DNA of 64,000 nt from Bolinopsis microptera (lineage: Eukaryota > Ctenophora > Tentaculata > Lobata > Bolinopsidae). The stretch is from positions 12,128,169 to 12,192,168 of the forward strand of contig NC_087072.1 in assembly GCF_026151205.1 (NCBI RefSeq). The letters are read 5' to 3'. The notes beneath the pieces are model-generated. The model saw only the letters and a list, made by a program, of their open reading frames with translations, had not been told where the DNA came from and ran no database searches. Below are positions 45,377-63,057 of the stretch, in pieces. The translations under genes were made by a program, and so were the position numbers. Each line of letters starts with the position of its first letter. Within the stretch, counting starts at the first letter, position 1.

Positions 45377-48300
45377 GGTTTGTCACAATTTAAGTCTTCG
45401 TCTGAACTAATTCGTATACATCATATTTATAATTATATTTCCTTTTCGTCTGGGTTGGTTGTGGTGAAACTGAAAGAAACTACAGCAAGAGCGGAGAAAT
45501 CAGGATTCACTATCAAATGATTTTAATTGCAAATTTATGAATTGCACATAAATACATAAAGTAAAAATTCTCAAATATTTCATAAAAAATAGTTTATTAT
45601 ATGTTTAACGTAATTGTGAACATTTCTGTTCAAAATATATTTTTAAAGTTTCTGAAAATTTACTAATTGTTAATTTAATTAAAAGTTGTTAAACAAAAAA
45701 TTGTTCTCCTTCATTTTTGAACAATATGGTTTAAACTAAAATCTGTTACGATATTAAGAAGTTGACCAATGTGGTAAAAAATGGCAAAACTAAAATTAAA
45801 AAGTGGTAATCGTGGATTTTGCTGACGTCAGAAATTTTGGGAACTCTCTGGGATGATTTCTGGGACCTGTCACGATAGATTTACTTGAGCGGGGGATAGC
45901 TGAAAAAAGTTTTTATTTTATCACAAAATCTTAACACTCACTTAGAAGTTTGACGTTTTTACGTTTAGCATTTAGACTCCACTTGGTTGTCTGAAGCAGC
46001 CTTTTAAAATATCGATCTCTCGCCACGAGTCAACTTCTCACCAATAATCATTCCACACGTGTACCAGAAAATAAAGCATTAAACTTGTTTAGTTGCCATT
46101 TGTCAAATAAATACAGTGTTTTAAAGTGCACACCGAATATGGCTTATACTTAAATGCTTACCCCTTTGCTTTAGCTCGTTTCGAAAGACACGTGCACCTG
46201 TCCTGACTACCTTACCAATCGCGCGGCGTCTCTTTAAACACGTGGGCAGATATAACCAATCAAGGAGAGAACCCTTTACCGGAGTTGAAGCACACGTGCC
46301 TGGATTTAATAGAGAGTTTAATAGCGTCGCGTGCCTGCATCCCCTTTATATTTGTCAGTCTGTTACCTTAGAAATAAGCTTCAATTTCTATTAAAAGTTG
46401 ATTTTAAAACTTCAATGTTTTGAACGTGCTGTTAATTTCTGAAATAAGTCATGATGTTAAAAGTCAGTAAAGAGCCGAGATTTAAAGCTCGGTCAATATA
46501 ATTTAGCTCGTGTAGATAAAAGGTTGACTGGTTGCAGAAGCGTATGGTTACTGGGCAGTATTTAAGCTGTCGAGATACGTGAGCAGTGAAAGCGTTGCAT
46601 TACATGTTGCTGTGTGATCCCCACAAATCGTTCTTGAGATTTGAGAATTGCGTAATTTACAGATTTTTGCAGAGGACACGATCAGTAAGCTGGGCCCAGT
46701 ACCACATTGTAGTTGCACTATAATTTTATCCGATGATATTTTTAGCACTTAATATTGTTGACAAACAATGGCCCATTAGTTGTAGGTTTACAACCTACCA
46801 GGACGCGCGCCGAGTTGGACTCGTCGACGGTCCTGTATATACGGTCCAATATATGGAACAGATATTTTACGAGTATCACCCGTTAACCCATTAGCAAATT
46901 TGCTCGCTTTATTGTTAGAATTTGTCATTCTTGTGGACAATGCTCTTCAACCCCTTGACCCCACCTCGCCCCAACTCTGAAACCAGCTTGATAAACTTGC
47001 AAACTGTGACAAATGCAATTGTAAAGACAACTTAGTGAAGAGGTTGTTCGCCAATAGAGCCTGGATTTCCTGCCCATGGCCAATCAGCAAGCAGTATTTA
47101 ACACTTGTAAATCACGTGATCAAGAACAAGCTACTCTCCCATTATCTAATCAGTGTCAGACTGTTTAGTTAGTCCGGTATAACGCGTTACAATTCACCCC
47201 TCCTCCCTCACAACACACCTATAACGAGCTTCCTCTTCCTCTCCTGTCCAATCAGAGGCAGGAGTCTGGTCACGTGACTGCTTTGAGGATCACGTGACAA
47301 GTAGAGGATGCTTGCGGAGGTAAACAAGGTTTGTTTACTCACTTTGTGGACAGTTACTACTTTACTACTGTCTGCCTGTCTGTTAAATCTGTCAAGATTA
47401 TATATGGAGACATTCTCCTAGGCCGGACTGTGAATCATGTTTGTTGTCGGGTTTCTATCAAGATATCTCCCTCAATATTTCGGCTATCTTTTTCTAGTGT
47501 GATCGTTGATAAAGATTACTATTTGTTTAAATTATTTGTTTAAAAACCAGGAAAATATCGAACACGTCTTATACTGCCACGACTCACTCACCATTCACCA
47601 TTAATTAATTTATCTTGGTCAAATTGAAATACTAATACTAACAGATGAATTTTTTATTTCTATAATTTACAATGTTGGTCCACCCACCGCAAATATTGCT
47701 CCCAGTAATACTGCCTTTGTTAACGTCCCAAAAACCGTTGGTCTTCAAAATTGTATACTTACAGACATTTTGCGAATTTTAAGACAAAGCTGATTTAAAA
47801 AAATTGTATCTACGATTTTACTAAGGATTTTAAATTATTTTAAATCTTACGATTCCGTTTAAAGGTGTGAGCTAATTTACACGTTTAGTTCAATTTCTAA
47901 TCCTGACTTGTTCAAACTTCAATCATACAGAAATATAGCAAGTAAGAATAAAACTTGATAGCATTTCTTTCGTTTTACTTTAAGTTTAATTTTTTTAAAC
48001 TTTTTACAACGCAAGTTTCTTTGTCAGACGTTCTAAATATTATCGAACTGGGCCGGCGGAGGGGGTGCACGTGAAGCCTAGCTGTACAAACATTTCAAAT
48101 TTTTAATTCTACTATAATACGTCATACTCGTACGGCTTGTCTTGCTCCCGACAAGCGCACTAAGCGGTTCTCATTTCTCATTAGGAAGGTGAGATAGGAA
48201 TTATAGACAATCCGGCCTGGGGTGTGTGCTTGTAGGGTCCATTGAAGAAATTTAACGCTCCAGTAGTTATGCCATTCAACTGGCCAACTGTTTTATATGC

Positions 48301-49447
48301 CTCACTATAATGTCGCCTCAGTTGGCAGGCTGATTAGTATGATAAAGCTTGTCCAATGCTTTGCAGGGGTAACTAAATACTGCATAGACCTTGCTCTTAA
48401 TTCTTTTGTATCTGCGATGATGAGTGTCCTGTACAGTCCGTCCTAATCTAGGAGGTGGAGGGACTATTATATGGAAGGGGGACTATTATTCGTCACATTT
48501 TCCGGGTGTGCACCTCAATCGATAAAAATATCGGGCAAATTAGAGGTAAAAAGGGTGATTGAGAAATTCCATAAACAAACGATGACTAAACTTGAAGATA
48601 TTGGCTGATATACCAGAGGTGCCTGTAAATTGATTAAGACTATAATATTTGAACTGATCAAGTAGTATTTTTAATCGCTATTTTTATCGGACCCTTTTTA
48701 TCGGACCCTTTTTATGTCGATCGAAGGTTTAAAAGGGCGATTGTCAAGGTCAACATGTTATTATGTACCATGAGTTGAAAGTATAACGATCTATGTTGAA
48801 CAAGTTGACATCCAAATAAATTGTTGAATTGTGGCAAACGTGGTCATTATTATTTGACGGCTTTTAAACGAGAGTTTAGTACACTTTAGTTTACTGAAGA
48901 GTTCAGCAATTCATGTCTTCTTAGCTGTTATTGATGTCATTATATTTAATGATTATTACTTGGACAGATTTCGGCAGTTCCAAATAATTTCTGATTATTC
49001 TGATTTTTTGCGACAAATGATACTGCACTGTTAGGATAAACGACGTTTCAAAGTAACAACTTCGTATTTATGCTGACAAAATTGGTAAAAATGTGAGAAA
49101 ACTGTCTCATAAAATTTATAAATCAAAAATGGCTAAACGACAACAAATTGTTCAAATACTAGACTAAAATTAGAATCAAAATCTATATATACACAAATAC
49201 TCGATCTGCTATTCAATAAACCTAAAACATCAACTGAACAGCAAGTACGTGATTGTGATCGTGTGATGGAATGACATGTACAGTGATAACAGATGATAAG
49301 GTAAAAGATACAATACATGTGAGATGGTGTATACACAATGTGAGTGAAAATATAATGATTGTGAGCGATATGTGAAAAAACACTAAAACTTACTACTACT
49401 AGAAAACTAAAACTGTACGCAATAATAAGAGAATGAAACTTAAATAT
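45377..49447. other. Four kilobases with no recognised gene
   Basis: Mostly AT-rich. Small ORFs lack domains and splice context. GC-richer patches at about 46,200-46,350 and 46,780-47,300 contain CACGTG motifs and could be regulatory, but nothing specific can be called. Confidence 0.35.
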
Positions 49448-49751
49448 CTAAAATTCTTCAGTACTAGCTATGATAAAACGTTTAATAGTATCCAGTTCTT
49501 TTCTCTTGTTAATTGTAGGGTTCAGATTAATAATAAACATCGCTTCGAAAATCTTTCTTCTGACAGTATTGGGCTCAATTCTTAAGACATATACTTCTAA
49601 ACTGGGATTTAACCCCTCATGACAGCTCGAATAATGTATGGAAAAAGCTTCATTAACATTAGATGAGGTAAACGGGTAGGTAGCGTAACGTAAGTGCTCA
49701 CCTACACGAGCATGTACTTTCCTACTGGTTTCTCCAACATACAGCTGGTCA

Positions 49752-49797
49752 CATAATTTACACTTAATCTTATATATAAGATTAAGTGTAAATTATG
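49752..49797. repeat. 46-bp perfect palindrome
   Basis: CATAATTTACACTTAATCTTA, TATA, then the exact complement. It is the left partner of the double fold-back and shares its last two bases with the next palindrome. Confidence 0.95.
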
Positions 49798-49881
49798 ATA
49801 GTTTGTAATAAAGATTGTGAAGTGAAGAATGTTGTATATATACAACATTCTTCACTTCACAATCTTTATTACAAACTATCA
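49796..49881. repeat. 86-bp perfect palindrome
   Basis: TGATAGTTTGTAATAAAGAT and onward to GTTGTATATATACAAC, then the exact complement to 49881. Right partner of the double fold-back. Confidence 0.95.
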
Positions 49882-50086
49882 AAGGACAAATTTTACATGA
49901 ATTAATACTGCACACACGTTTATCATACGGTCTATTACTAAATAAAATATTTCTCAACTTCGAAGTAGGTTTAAAGGTTACTTTAATAGGTAAATTGTTC
50001 TGCTTTACATAATTTCTAATCTTATTGCTAGCACTGTCCGAAATAAAATCTAAATTAAGAACTGTCCTGGAATCATCATCAAACAC

Positions 50087-51975
50087 TCTGGCGCCTGTTA
50101 GAATTAATACTGCTACAATAACGTCTTGGGTTCTGGTAACCGTTTTTATTACTTGGAACTTATTTCAATCCGGAGATATAGGCCAGGTTTTAACTATGAG
50201 ATCATGGATGAAATAATTTTCTGAAACCTTATTTTGAAATATTGGACTCAACAATGCGAGCAATGGAATCTGGAAGAATCCACAAAGTCTAAGGTAATAT
50301 TAAATATCCGTTGTCCATGAGGACGGTGTGTCATTCCACACCCCTGTAGGAACAAAGCACTTACCATGCACTGAATCAGAAAACTTTATATTTTGTCTCA
50401 GATACTGAGGCATGTGGGAGGCAGGTGGAGTATTCAGCGTATTTTCCTATTCTCACCTCATTGATCACTTATGTGAATGAGTACTCTGGTATGCGCATGT
50501 GTTCAATTACGAGGTGAGTACTCACTGCTCCGACTAACATCTCCGTCACAGAGCTCTGCACGCTCTTTTGGTTTCAGCACGTGCGGCGCCCTGATAATTG
50601 GTAATTAAAACCTGTTGATTACTGAGTAACATTTAAGACATATTAATAGGCAGGTGGGCTGCTGAACAGTCATTAAGGGGGCATGTCGCCATTGGGTGAT
50701 GGATCTGCTAGGGTGTTTTGATTGGTTGTAATGGGACTGATAGGGGTGTTGATTGGAGAGCTGTAGCCGGAAGGCAGGTGTCGGAGGTACCACTGACAAT
50801 GGGGCACGCTCCACGATTACGTCTATTAGTCTCACTCTTCTTATAAGCTAGTCACTAGCGCCTCATCACATCACATGCGGCACTACCCATTGAGGGACCC
50901 CACAAGCTTCTCTCTCTCTCCACTTCTCTCCCCCTCTCTCTCACTCTCTCTCTCTGTAGAGAGTTGAGGACTAGTGGGAGCCTGTAAGCAAGCTCATGAA
51001 TAGTTATCGATAAGAGGTACCTCCTGTCACGTGAGAGTTTAGGTTACCAGCCTAGTGCGTAATGACGGGACCCCGTTGCCGCGCTTAATCACTCTCTGTA
51101 TACAAATTGACGAAGCTTTTGTTGCTGTAAACCCGACACAGTCCCATTGTATAACACTTCATGTCGCCCGGTCACCTGATCTATAATGCCTCGCTCTCAT
51201 TGGTTGGAATTTCATGATAAGGCTCCGCTATTGGAGGGGCGCACATGCAAGCTAAACACCTTGGATTGCAGGCTAAAGTTTGGTAAAGCGTTCACGGGAC
51301 CTCTTCTCCTCACAAAAGAACCTTGCTAAGCATTTTTATTCACTCCTTGCAGAATAAAGGGTAATGACAGCAATTTTCCTGGATTTCTTAGCAGTGCGCT
51401 TTGTCAAGGTGTAGATTTGAGGAGTCCGTATTGTTGTCCCGCCCTCCTCTGGGTGTCATGATCTTCAACCACTTTAGAGCCTGATTGCTACCGGTAAATC
51501 ATGACAGCTTCAATCATGGGTCGTTACTTCATTCGGAGGGGGAGAACGTGTTGCCTGCACCAGTCACGTGACCCAGCCACGCGTCCTCCCTCCTCTAGTA
51601 GAGGACTCTAACCTCTCTACTACTACTGAGTACTTCTCTTACTACAGTTCTACGCGAGCCCTGCTGTTACCTAGACATGCTCTTCAGTGAGCAGCCCTGC
51701 TCATTTTGCACCTCGTACCTTGAACTGTCCTCCTTGTTCCATTGCTAGTCGTCAATAACAAGACACTGTTATTGTAGTGAGTTAAAATAATTGGGAAGTA
51801 GAACAGTCCCAGCCAGGGATTGGGGCTTATAGTAATACATGTAATGTCAGCACTCCATTCTATCACTTACATTATTTGTTATATAGTAGTGTCGAAAGTA
51901 ATACAACTGTACGATATATATAATACTTACTTACTTTAGTACAATATTATCAGTACCTTTTTACCTGTACTACTA
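50087..51975. other. Non-coding region with CT-rich patch
   Basis: No gene recognised. A (TC)n patch lies at 50910-50957. GC content is higher than around it from about 50,500 to 51,700, with CACGTG motifs near 51,030 and 51,565. Could be regulatory. Confidence 0.35.
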
Positions 51976-51979
51976 CTAT

Positions 51980-52282
51980 CTACCAGCTAGCATTATGTTT
52001 GTACCGCATATCTTCTAACATTGGTACCACATATCTTCTAACATCTTGCTTCAGTTTAAAAAGCTCAATAATCTATCAGCTAGCATTATGTTTGTACCAC
52101 ATATCTTCTAACATCTTGCTTCAGTTTAAAAAGCTAAATAATCTACCAGCTAGCATTATATTTGTACCGCATATCTTCTAACATCTTGCTTCAGTTTAAA
52201 AAGCTAAATAATCTACCAGCTAGCATTATATTTGTACCGCATATCTTCTAACATCTTGCTTCAGTTTAAAAAGCTAAATAAT
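51980..52282. repeat. 70-bp tandem repeat, about four copies
   Basis: CTACCAGCTAGCATTATATT followed by TGTACCGCATATCTTCTAAC repeats with a spacing of exactly 70 bp in the last two copies; the first copy has a partial internal duplication of the ACCACATATCTTCTAACAT part. Confidence 0.9.
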
Positions 52283-53817
52283 TCTGCTCTATATTTAAAA
52301 TATACTGCCATGTATAAGTGTCTTTTTTTCAGCGAATATTCGTTAAAAATACGGATTTGTTAGCGCCAAAATGAGAAAATTTATTATAAAATCAGAAAAA
52401 ATATTATTTATTCAGTAAATAATTCACATGTTGCGCCTCCAAAACTATTGGGTGTTGGCAGTTTCTCAGGGCCCTCTTAGTTAACCTACGAAAGTACTAC
52501 ATCTCTCCTGGTGCACCTTAACCCCTCCTGTTCTACCTAACAATCTGCATCTATATAGTTCTCATGTCTCTCCAGGTTGCGTAGTTAGACAATCTGGCTA
52601 ATAACATTTGCCAGTCGTTGCTCGGGTTCTGCCTACAAAGCAAGGGCTCTGCATTTTAACCTCGCGCTACTTCTCTCTCAGCTTTGAACTGTAAGGGCTT
52701 TTTATCCACAATCCTCTTTTTGAGTCGAACATCTTCCTTGCTAACAGCATCTTCCAAGCTGTACGATATAGGAACCGATCCCTACTGGCATCTGTACTGG
52801 TTGCTGCTCGCTTTATAATTATTACACACATTATACTACGTTATATTTAATATTACGTTCGGTTTTAATCCTAATTACTTGTTGTAGCCTGAACATTCCC
52901 ACTGGAACGGTTCTAATTAACCAAGCTTCCCCATAGGTCGATTTTGTTTTCTACGATATTATATTATCAAACGGTTATAATTAACATTGACCAAGCTTCC
53001 CCATATTATATTATCAAACATTCGATCCGTCTCATCTCAGTGGCACGTACGACCATTGATAATTTCACCCCCCCCCCCCACCCTTATGTCTTTAATCATT
53101 TCTCTTGTTCAGGAAAAAACATATAAATCAATTTTTATTCTCAAAATATTCCCAGTAATTTTATTACTCTAATTATTTAATGGCAAGTTAATAATGTAGC
53201 GACTTTTATTATTATCGATTTTTGATAAAAAGCAAACGAGTATGTTGGCATATAATTTTGTAAAGTTACAATATTGAATACTCTGCCTCAATTATACTCA
53301 TCACCAGCTCGACTAGCCAAAGTCATTCTGCACATCTAATTGTTAAATCTAGATTAATACATTTTTAATTGTCAGGAAACTCGTTAGGACATTAACCTTG
53401 TAAGGTATTTGTTGCACTATATTCAAAATATTACCGCACGTACGTGTTGCCTCTAAATGCTTTTTTTTGCCATGATTAATCTACAACAATGAAGTTGTTG
53501 CCACGACAACAGTGAAGCTTGGTCGCTTCTAGAGGCCTCCCTCAAACAAGTTTAAGTTTGTTTACCTGTGAGCTAAACCGACAATATGATCGAGATGAAT
53601 TGGTCAGTGCAGGAAGGTGTTGTAGATATAGATTTCTTGAATAATTTATGAGAAAAACATTAGCTCTGTTATCAGCGGGTGTAGCTTGCGATAAGAAGTT
53701 CTTGTCACTTCGTGTAATGTTTGTGTATCTGCACTATACACTAACTGTAAATTGTACACATCATGAAGCCGAACCTTCGCACACTTTATTTGGCTGATGA
53801 CCAGAGTCATCTAGAAG

Positions 53818-54047
53818 TAAAGAACTATGGAGTAAAGAACTATGGAGTAAAGAACTAGAAGTAAAGAACTAGAAGTAAAGAACTAGGAGTAAAGAACTAG
53901 AAGTAAAGAACTAGGAGTAAAGAACTAGAAGTAAAGAACTAGAAGTAAAGAACTATGGAGTAAAGAACTAGAAGTAAAGAACTAGAAGTAAAGAACTAGA
54001 AGTAAAGAACTAGAAGTAAAGAACTAGCAGTAAAGAACTATGGAGAC
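53818..54047. repeat. 14/15-bp minisatellite
   Basis: GTAAAGAACTAGAA units (14 bp) mixed with GTAAAGAACTATGGA units (15 bp), about 16 copies. Confidence 0.9.
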
Positions 54048-54209
54048 TTCGTATCACACTGTTAGATTAGTTTGAAAATTCTTACATTTTAAACCATGCA
54101 GCGCCACCTCATTCGCAGAGCTGTCAGCGGATCAGTAAACTGAGCGAACTTTCATAACTTTGCAGAGTATGCTCATCCAAAAGAAGGGAGAAGAACTGTA
54201 GTCATTTTA

Positions 54210-54335
54210 GTCAGTACAGTCAGTATAGACAATGCTCCAGATTCAGGCTACAGCTCTGCCGAAGATATCTGCTCTTGCACTGAAAAGGATCCGGAGCAGT
54301 CCAGACAACGACCGAAAAGGAGGACAGAATCAGGA
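54210..54335 (+). other. Possible exon left of the 8-bp repeat
   Basis: After TCATTTTAG the frame reads SIDNAPDSGYSSAEDICSCT and QRPKRRTESGT, then a stop at the start of the 8-bp array. The acidic, Ser-rich composition looks coding, but no donor is present and it cannot be joined in phase to the exon at 54654. Confidence 0.25.
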
Positions 54336-54336
54336 A

Positions 54337-54494
54337 CCTGATAACCTGATAACCTGATAACCTGATAACCTGATAACCTGATAACCTGATAACCTGATAA
54401 CCTGATAACCTGATAACCTGATAATCTGATAACCTGATAACCTGATAACCTGATAACCTGATAACCTGGTAACCTGGTAACCTGGTTACCTGAT
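54337..54494. repeat. 8-bp minisatellite
   Basis: About 19 copies of AACCTGAT, ending with AACCTGGT variants. On the minus strand it reads open, but that frame is a repeat artefact. Confidence 0.93.
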
Positions 54495-54653
54495 AAAGTT
54501 GTTATTAACAGAGTGAATGACGATGAGGAATTAGAAAACAACCTTTTTTGTGTTCTTGGCTAGATTGGTGCGAAAGTTGTAGTAAGAGACTGTTGTAGGG
54601 TTGGTTTGAAGTGACCCTTCACGACTTGTTAAGTTTTCTCTCTGATAGTTCAG

Positions 54654-54815
54654 GTGCTAAAGAAGGTCTCCCCCTCCGTGCTATCTACATTTTCTCAGAC
54701 AGAAAAGTGGCGGAGAGTTTTAAAGAAGCTGTGGCAGGAGTTGAAGAACAATAAGGCGGTTCAAACTTTACTTATTTTGGACAACCTTTCAGAAAATATT
54801 CCGCCGAAGATTTAA
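54654..54815 (+). CDS. Terminal exon of an unrecognised gene
   Basis: After an acceptor (GATAGTTCAG) the frame reads VLKKVSPSVLSTFSQTEKWR, then RVLKKLWQELKNNKAVQTLL and ends NIPPKI-stop, 53 residues in phase 0. The helix-like, Lys/Leu-rich composition and clean acceptor favour a real 3' exon on the + strand. I do not recognise it, and its upstream exons are not identified. Confidence 0.4.
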   Translation: MLKKVSPSVLSTFSQTEKWRRVLKKLWQELKNNKAVQTLLILDNLSENIPPKI

Positions 54816-55579
54816 TTAGGAGATGATTTTTAAGGTTTAGCCTTACGTAACCTGTAACTTTAAAAGCATTGTGAATATGACGATAGGCTCCAGTCGCCAC
54901 TCAATCTGACGCTATCTCACCAAGAGACCTTAACCAGTCCACACGTGCTCACACTTTTCACTTAAACCATCTAAAAGTTGTTAGAGACCTTGTCACATGC
55001 CTGTCAATGGGTGATTTCGCGTTGATTACCGAGGTGATTTAAAGCTTGAAATATCAAGTATAAAGCCTAATGGTGTCTATTAAGAAGTTTAAGAAGTGGG
55101 AAAACATTAAAACAGATACAACACATTCCCCCACTTAATCATTAGTCTCATGATCCGTGCCTGCATTTAAACAGCGATTTAAATTTCGTTTACCGATAAC
55201 CCTTATTCTCACGAGCACACTCCACGATTGCTTCGGCACGTGCCCGCTTATATCTCACCCAGTTATATCTGCCAGCTTGTGGTACCCACCATAATTTCCC
55301 ACAACACAAAGCTGCAGGTAGGCCGGGTCCCCGGTGCACCTTGAACGGCTGAGCCCTACCATCTAATTGGGATACGACACAATGCTAATTGGGGTAATTT
55401 AATTACAGAATATAGGAATATAGCACAAGCTGGCCGAGGTGGAGGTAGAACATGATCTCTGGTCATTTGGCCCTCAGTCTCACAGGTCATGTTCCTCTAG
55501 CTCACTAGAAAACACCTCACTGTTGTTTTGTTGATCCTGCATTATCTTTTAGTTTAACCCCAACCAGTATTTATAGTGA

Positions 55580-55601
55580 CCCCCCCCCCCCCCCCCCCCC
55601 C
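55580..55601. repeat. Poly-C tract at a splice acceptor
   Basis: A run of 22 C immediately before the AG of the 55604 exon, forming its pyrimidine tract. Its length is likely to vary between alleles. Confidence 0.9.
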
Positions 55602-55603
55602 AG

Positions 55604-61125
<5,522 letters not shown>

Positions 61126-61148
61126 TTAAGCTAAGGACTAAAACTAGA

Positions 61149-61154
61149 AATAAA
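61149..61154 (+). terminator. Polyadenylation signal of the zinc-finger gene
   Basis: AATAAA 24 bp after the stop codon. A second AATAAA lies at 61443-61448; either could be used. Confidence 0.5.
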
Positions 61155-61710
61155 TTTAGGTAAAACTAAAAATTTAAATTTTAAAATCGGTTAGTTGCCA
61201 TTGATTGAATTTTCAATTTTGAAGTAAATAGATTTTAAAACTAAAATTAATATTGTGAACTATATGCTTTACTGACTCACTCCCTATTCTAGAATTGTAG
61301 AATTATTCTAAAACGGTCGAATAATTGAAGTGACAAGATGCGCGTTTGCACTTGAATATGATTGTACTTTGTTGTTCGATAAAGTAGAACTGGTAAATGT
61401 TCGTATACAATTTAACTGTAAGCTATACTTTTAACAAATGATAATAAATTAAATTGATTTGAATAGCTTCATTGTTTCATGAAAGCCATTCTTTTTCGTT
61501 ATTAAATTATAATCAATTTTGTGACTGTTAATTATATTTGAAAAATTGTTTAATTGATTTTACTGATAAAAAGTTGCTTTCATAAAATGTTAATTTTAAA
61601 TTGATATTGCGTTCACCAGAATACAAAATATAACGACAAAAAGTTGATCAGAAATAGTTCCACTTAAATTCATATTTCCTGAGATCCCAAGGTGCGAGGA
61701 TAGAGCCGAC

Positions 61711-62173
61711 AACCCCAACCCCAACCCCAACCCCAACCCCAACCCCAACCCCAACCCCAACCCCAACCCCAACCCCAACCCCAACCCCAACCCCAACCCC
61801 AACCCCAACCCCAACCCCAACCCCAACCCCAACCCCAACCCCAACCCCAACCCCAACCCTAACCCTAACCCTAACCCTAACCCTAACCCTAACCCTAACC
61901 CTAACCCTAACCCTAACCCTAACCCTAACCCTAACCCTAACCCTAACCCTAACCTAAACCCTAACCCTAACCCTAACCCTAACCCTAACCCTAACCCTAA
62001 CCCTAACCTCAGTCCTCAATCTCAACCTCAACCTCAACCTCAACCTCAACCTCAACCTCAACCTCCACCTCAACCTCAACCTCAACCTCAACCTCAACCT
62101 CAACCTCAACCTCAACCTCAACCTCAACCTCAACCTCAACCTCAACCTCAACCTCAACCTCAACCTCAACCTC
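61711..62173. repeat. Three-block telomere-like array
   Basis: About 146 bp of CCCCAA, then about 150 bp of CCCTAA (the animal telomere repeat on the C strand), then about 155 bp of CCTCAA, all in the same register of six and with sharp borders near 61857 and 62012. It is internal, not at a sequence end. Confidence 0.96.
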
Positions 62174-62291
62174 TGATAACCATGAAATCGGTCGCTCGAT
62201 TTTTCCAATCAATAAGCTTTATTACAATTTGTAATAATATAAGCCGTGATCGAATGGAAAAAGCGAGCGACCGATTTCATTTTTGGTATCA
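62174..62291. mobile_element. Hairpin element (MITE-like)
   Basis: TGATAACCATGAAATCGGTC and onward GCTCGATTTTTCCA is matched by the complement of TGATACCAAAAATGAAATCG and GTCGCTCGCTTTTTCCA at the right. Arms of about 40 bp around a short AT-rich loop. It directly follows the CCTCAA block. Confidence 0.8.
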
Positions 62292-62403
62292 ATTTGCATT
62301 TGCGGACGGTTATTCAAATTAATATCATTTCCTTTTGTTTGGAAAAGAGAGACACTGGCAGCGGTACACTCTACCCATGATTATGGGTTTTGGTCAAATT
62401 TAC

Positions 62404-62573
62404 CTATGTAAAATAAGGTCTTCATCATCCGTCAGGTCCAAAAAAAGGTCTACAACATTTAGTTTCTGCGGGTGTTCATGGTTTACTGGGTTGTAGGCGA
62501 AGTTAGCTAGACTCGCAACGATTTCCTGCTTAGCATGTGCAACCTCGCTTTCACAATACTCTGTCAAAAGGGC
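62404..62573 (-). CDS. ARMC7-like armadillo-repeat protein, single exon
   Basis: Between an acceptor (TTATCTCAG) and a donor (CATAG/GTAAAT) the minus strand reads ALLTEYCESEVAHAKQEIVA, then SLANFAYNPVNHEHPQKLNV and VDLFLDLTDDEDLILHR. This matches the N-terminal region of ARMC7-type proteins (pattern LxTEx...AKxxxxANLANFAYDPxN...LQVLDLFLD). The next exon should begin with an armadillo helix (family pattern GGLCNLC), but I do not see it between here and the zinc-finger gene. Either the intron extends into that gene or this is a displaced exon. Confidence 0.6.
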
Positions 62574-62793
62574 CTGAGATAATAGGGTCACATTCTTTAT
62601 TTTTATTTCTGAATTCGCTCATTTTATTTGCTACTGCTAACTACCCATGGCGCCCCAGTTACTCACTGCGTTACTCACTGCGTACTGCACTTTATAGATT
62701 TGGATTCTAGAGTACGTTATATTTTATCCCGGTAGTTGTACCACAATCCGCAATCCGCATTGGATATAGCACAATGTACAACAAATGTAAGAA

Positions 62794-62927
62794 TGGACTT
62801 GACGGTGAAGGGCACAGGGGTGGTGGTAGTGGTACTGCTACTTTCCTTACTGGGTGAATCTCATCCTGTCATTCCGCCGCATCTTCAATCAGTTTATGAA
62901 CAGAAAAAGCCGGAGGTCCTCAGTTAA
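62794..62927 (+). CDS. Small ORF with signal-peptide-like start
   Basis: From the ATG at 62794 the product is 44 aa: MDLTVKGTGVVVVVLLLSLL, then GESHPVIPPHLQSVYEQKK and PEVLS. The first 24 residues look like a signal peptide with possible cleavage after GES or SHP, leaving a short Pro-rich peptide. It could be a small secreted peptide, the first exon of a secreted protein, or chance. Confidence 0.3.
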
Positions 62928-63057
62928 TAGTAATACTTTCCGAAAACTAAAAGCGTGGACAGTGAATACTAGGGCGGATTTCAATTTCATGATACTCACG
63001 AATATGGACACGAGGGATGATGATTAATCTACACTCGACTATTTATATCATAATCAT

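Larger units (their letters stand above)
49448..50086 (-). pseudogene. Penelope-like GIY-YIG endonuclease interrupted by two palindromes
   Basis: Minus strand from 50086: KVTFKPTSKLRNILFSNRPY, then VCSINSCKICPLIVCNKDC and VKNVVY, the start of a GIY-YIG domain. The rest resumes at about 49775 with KCKLCDQLYVGETSRKVHAR, then EPNTVRRKIFEAMFIINLNP and a stop at 49448-49450. The two halves are separated by the double fold-back at 49752-49881. Apart from that break the endonuclease looks well preserved. No reverse transcriptase precedes it. Confidence 0.82.

Noticed and set aside
54248-54541. Minus-strand ORF with GYQVIRLS repeats
   Set aside because: It is translation of an 8-bp minisatellite with no exon-like flanks.
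61596-62212. ORFs of GLGLGL, RLRLRL and EVEVEV
   Set aside because: Translations of the telomere-like hexamer blocks.
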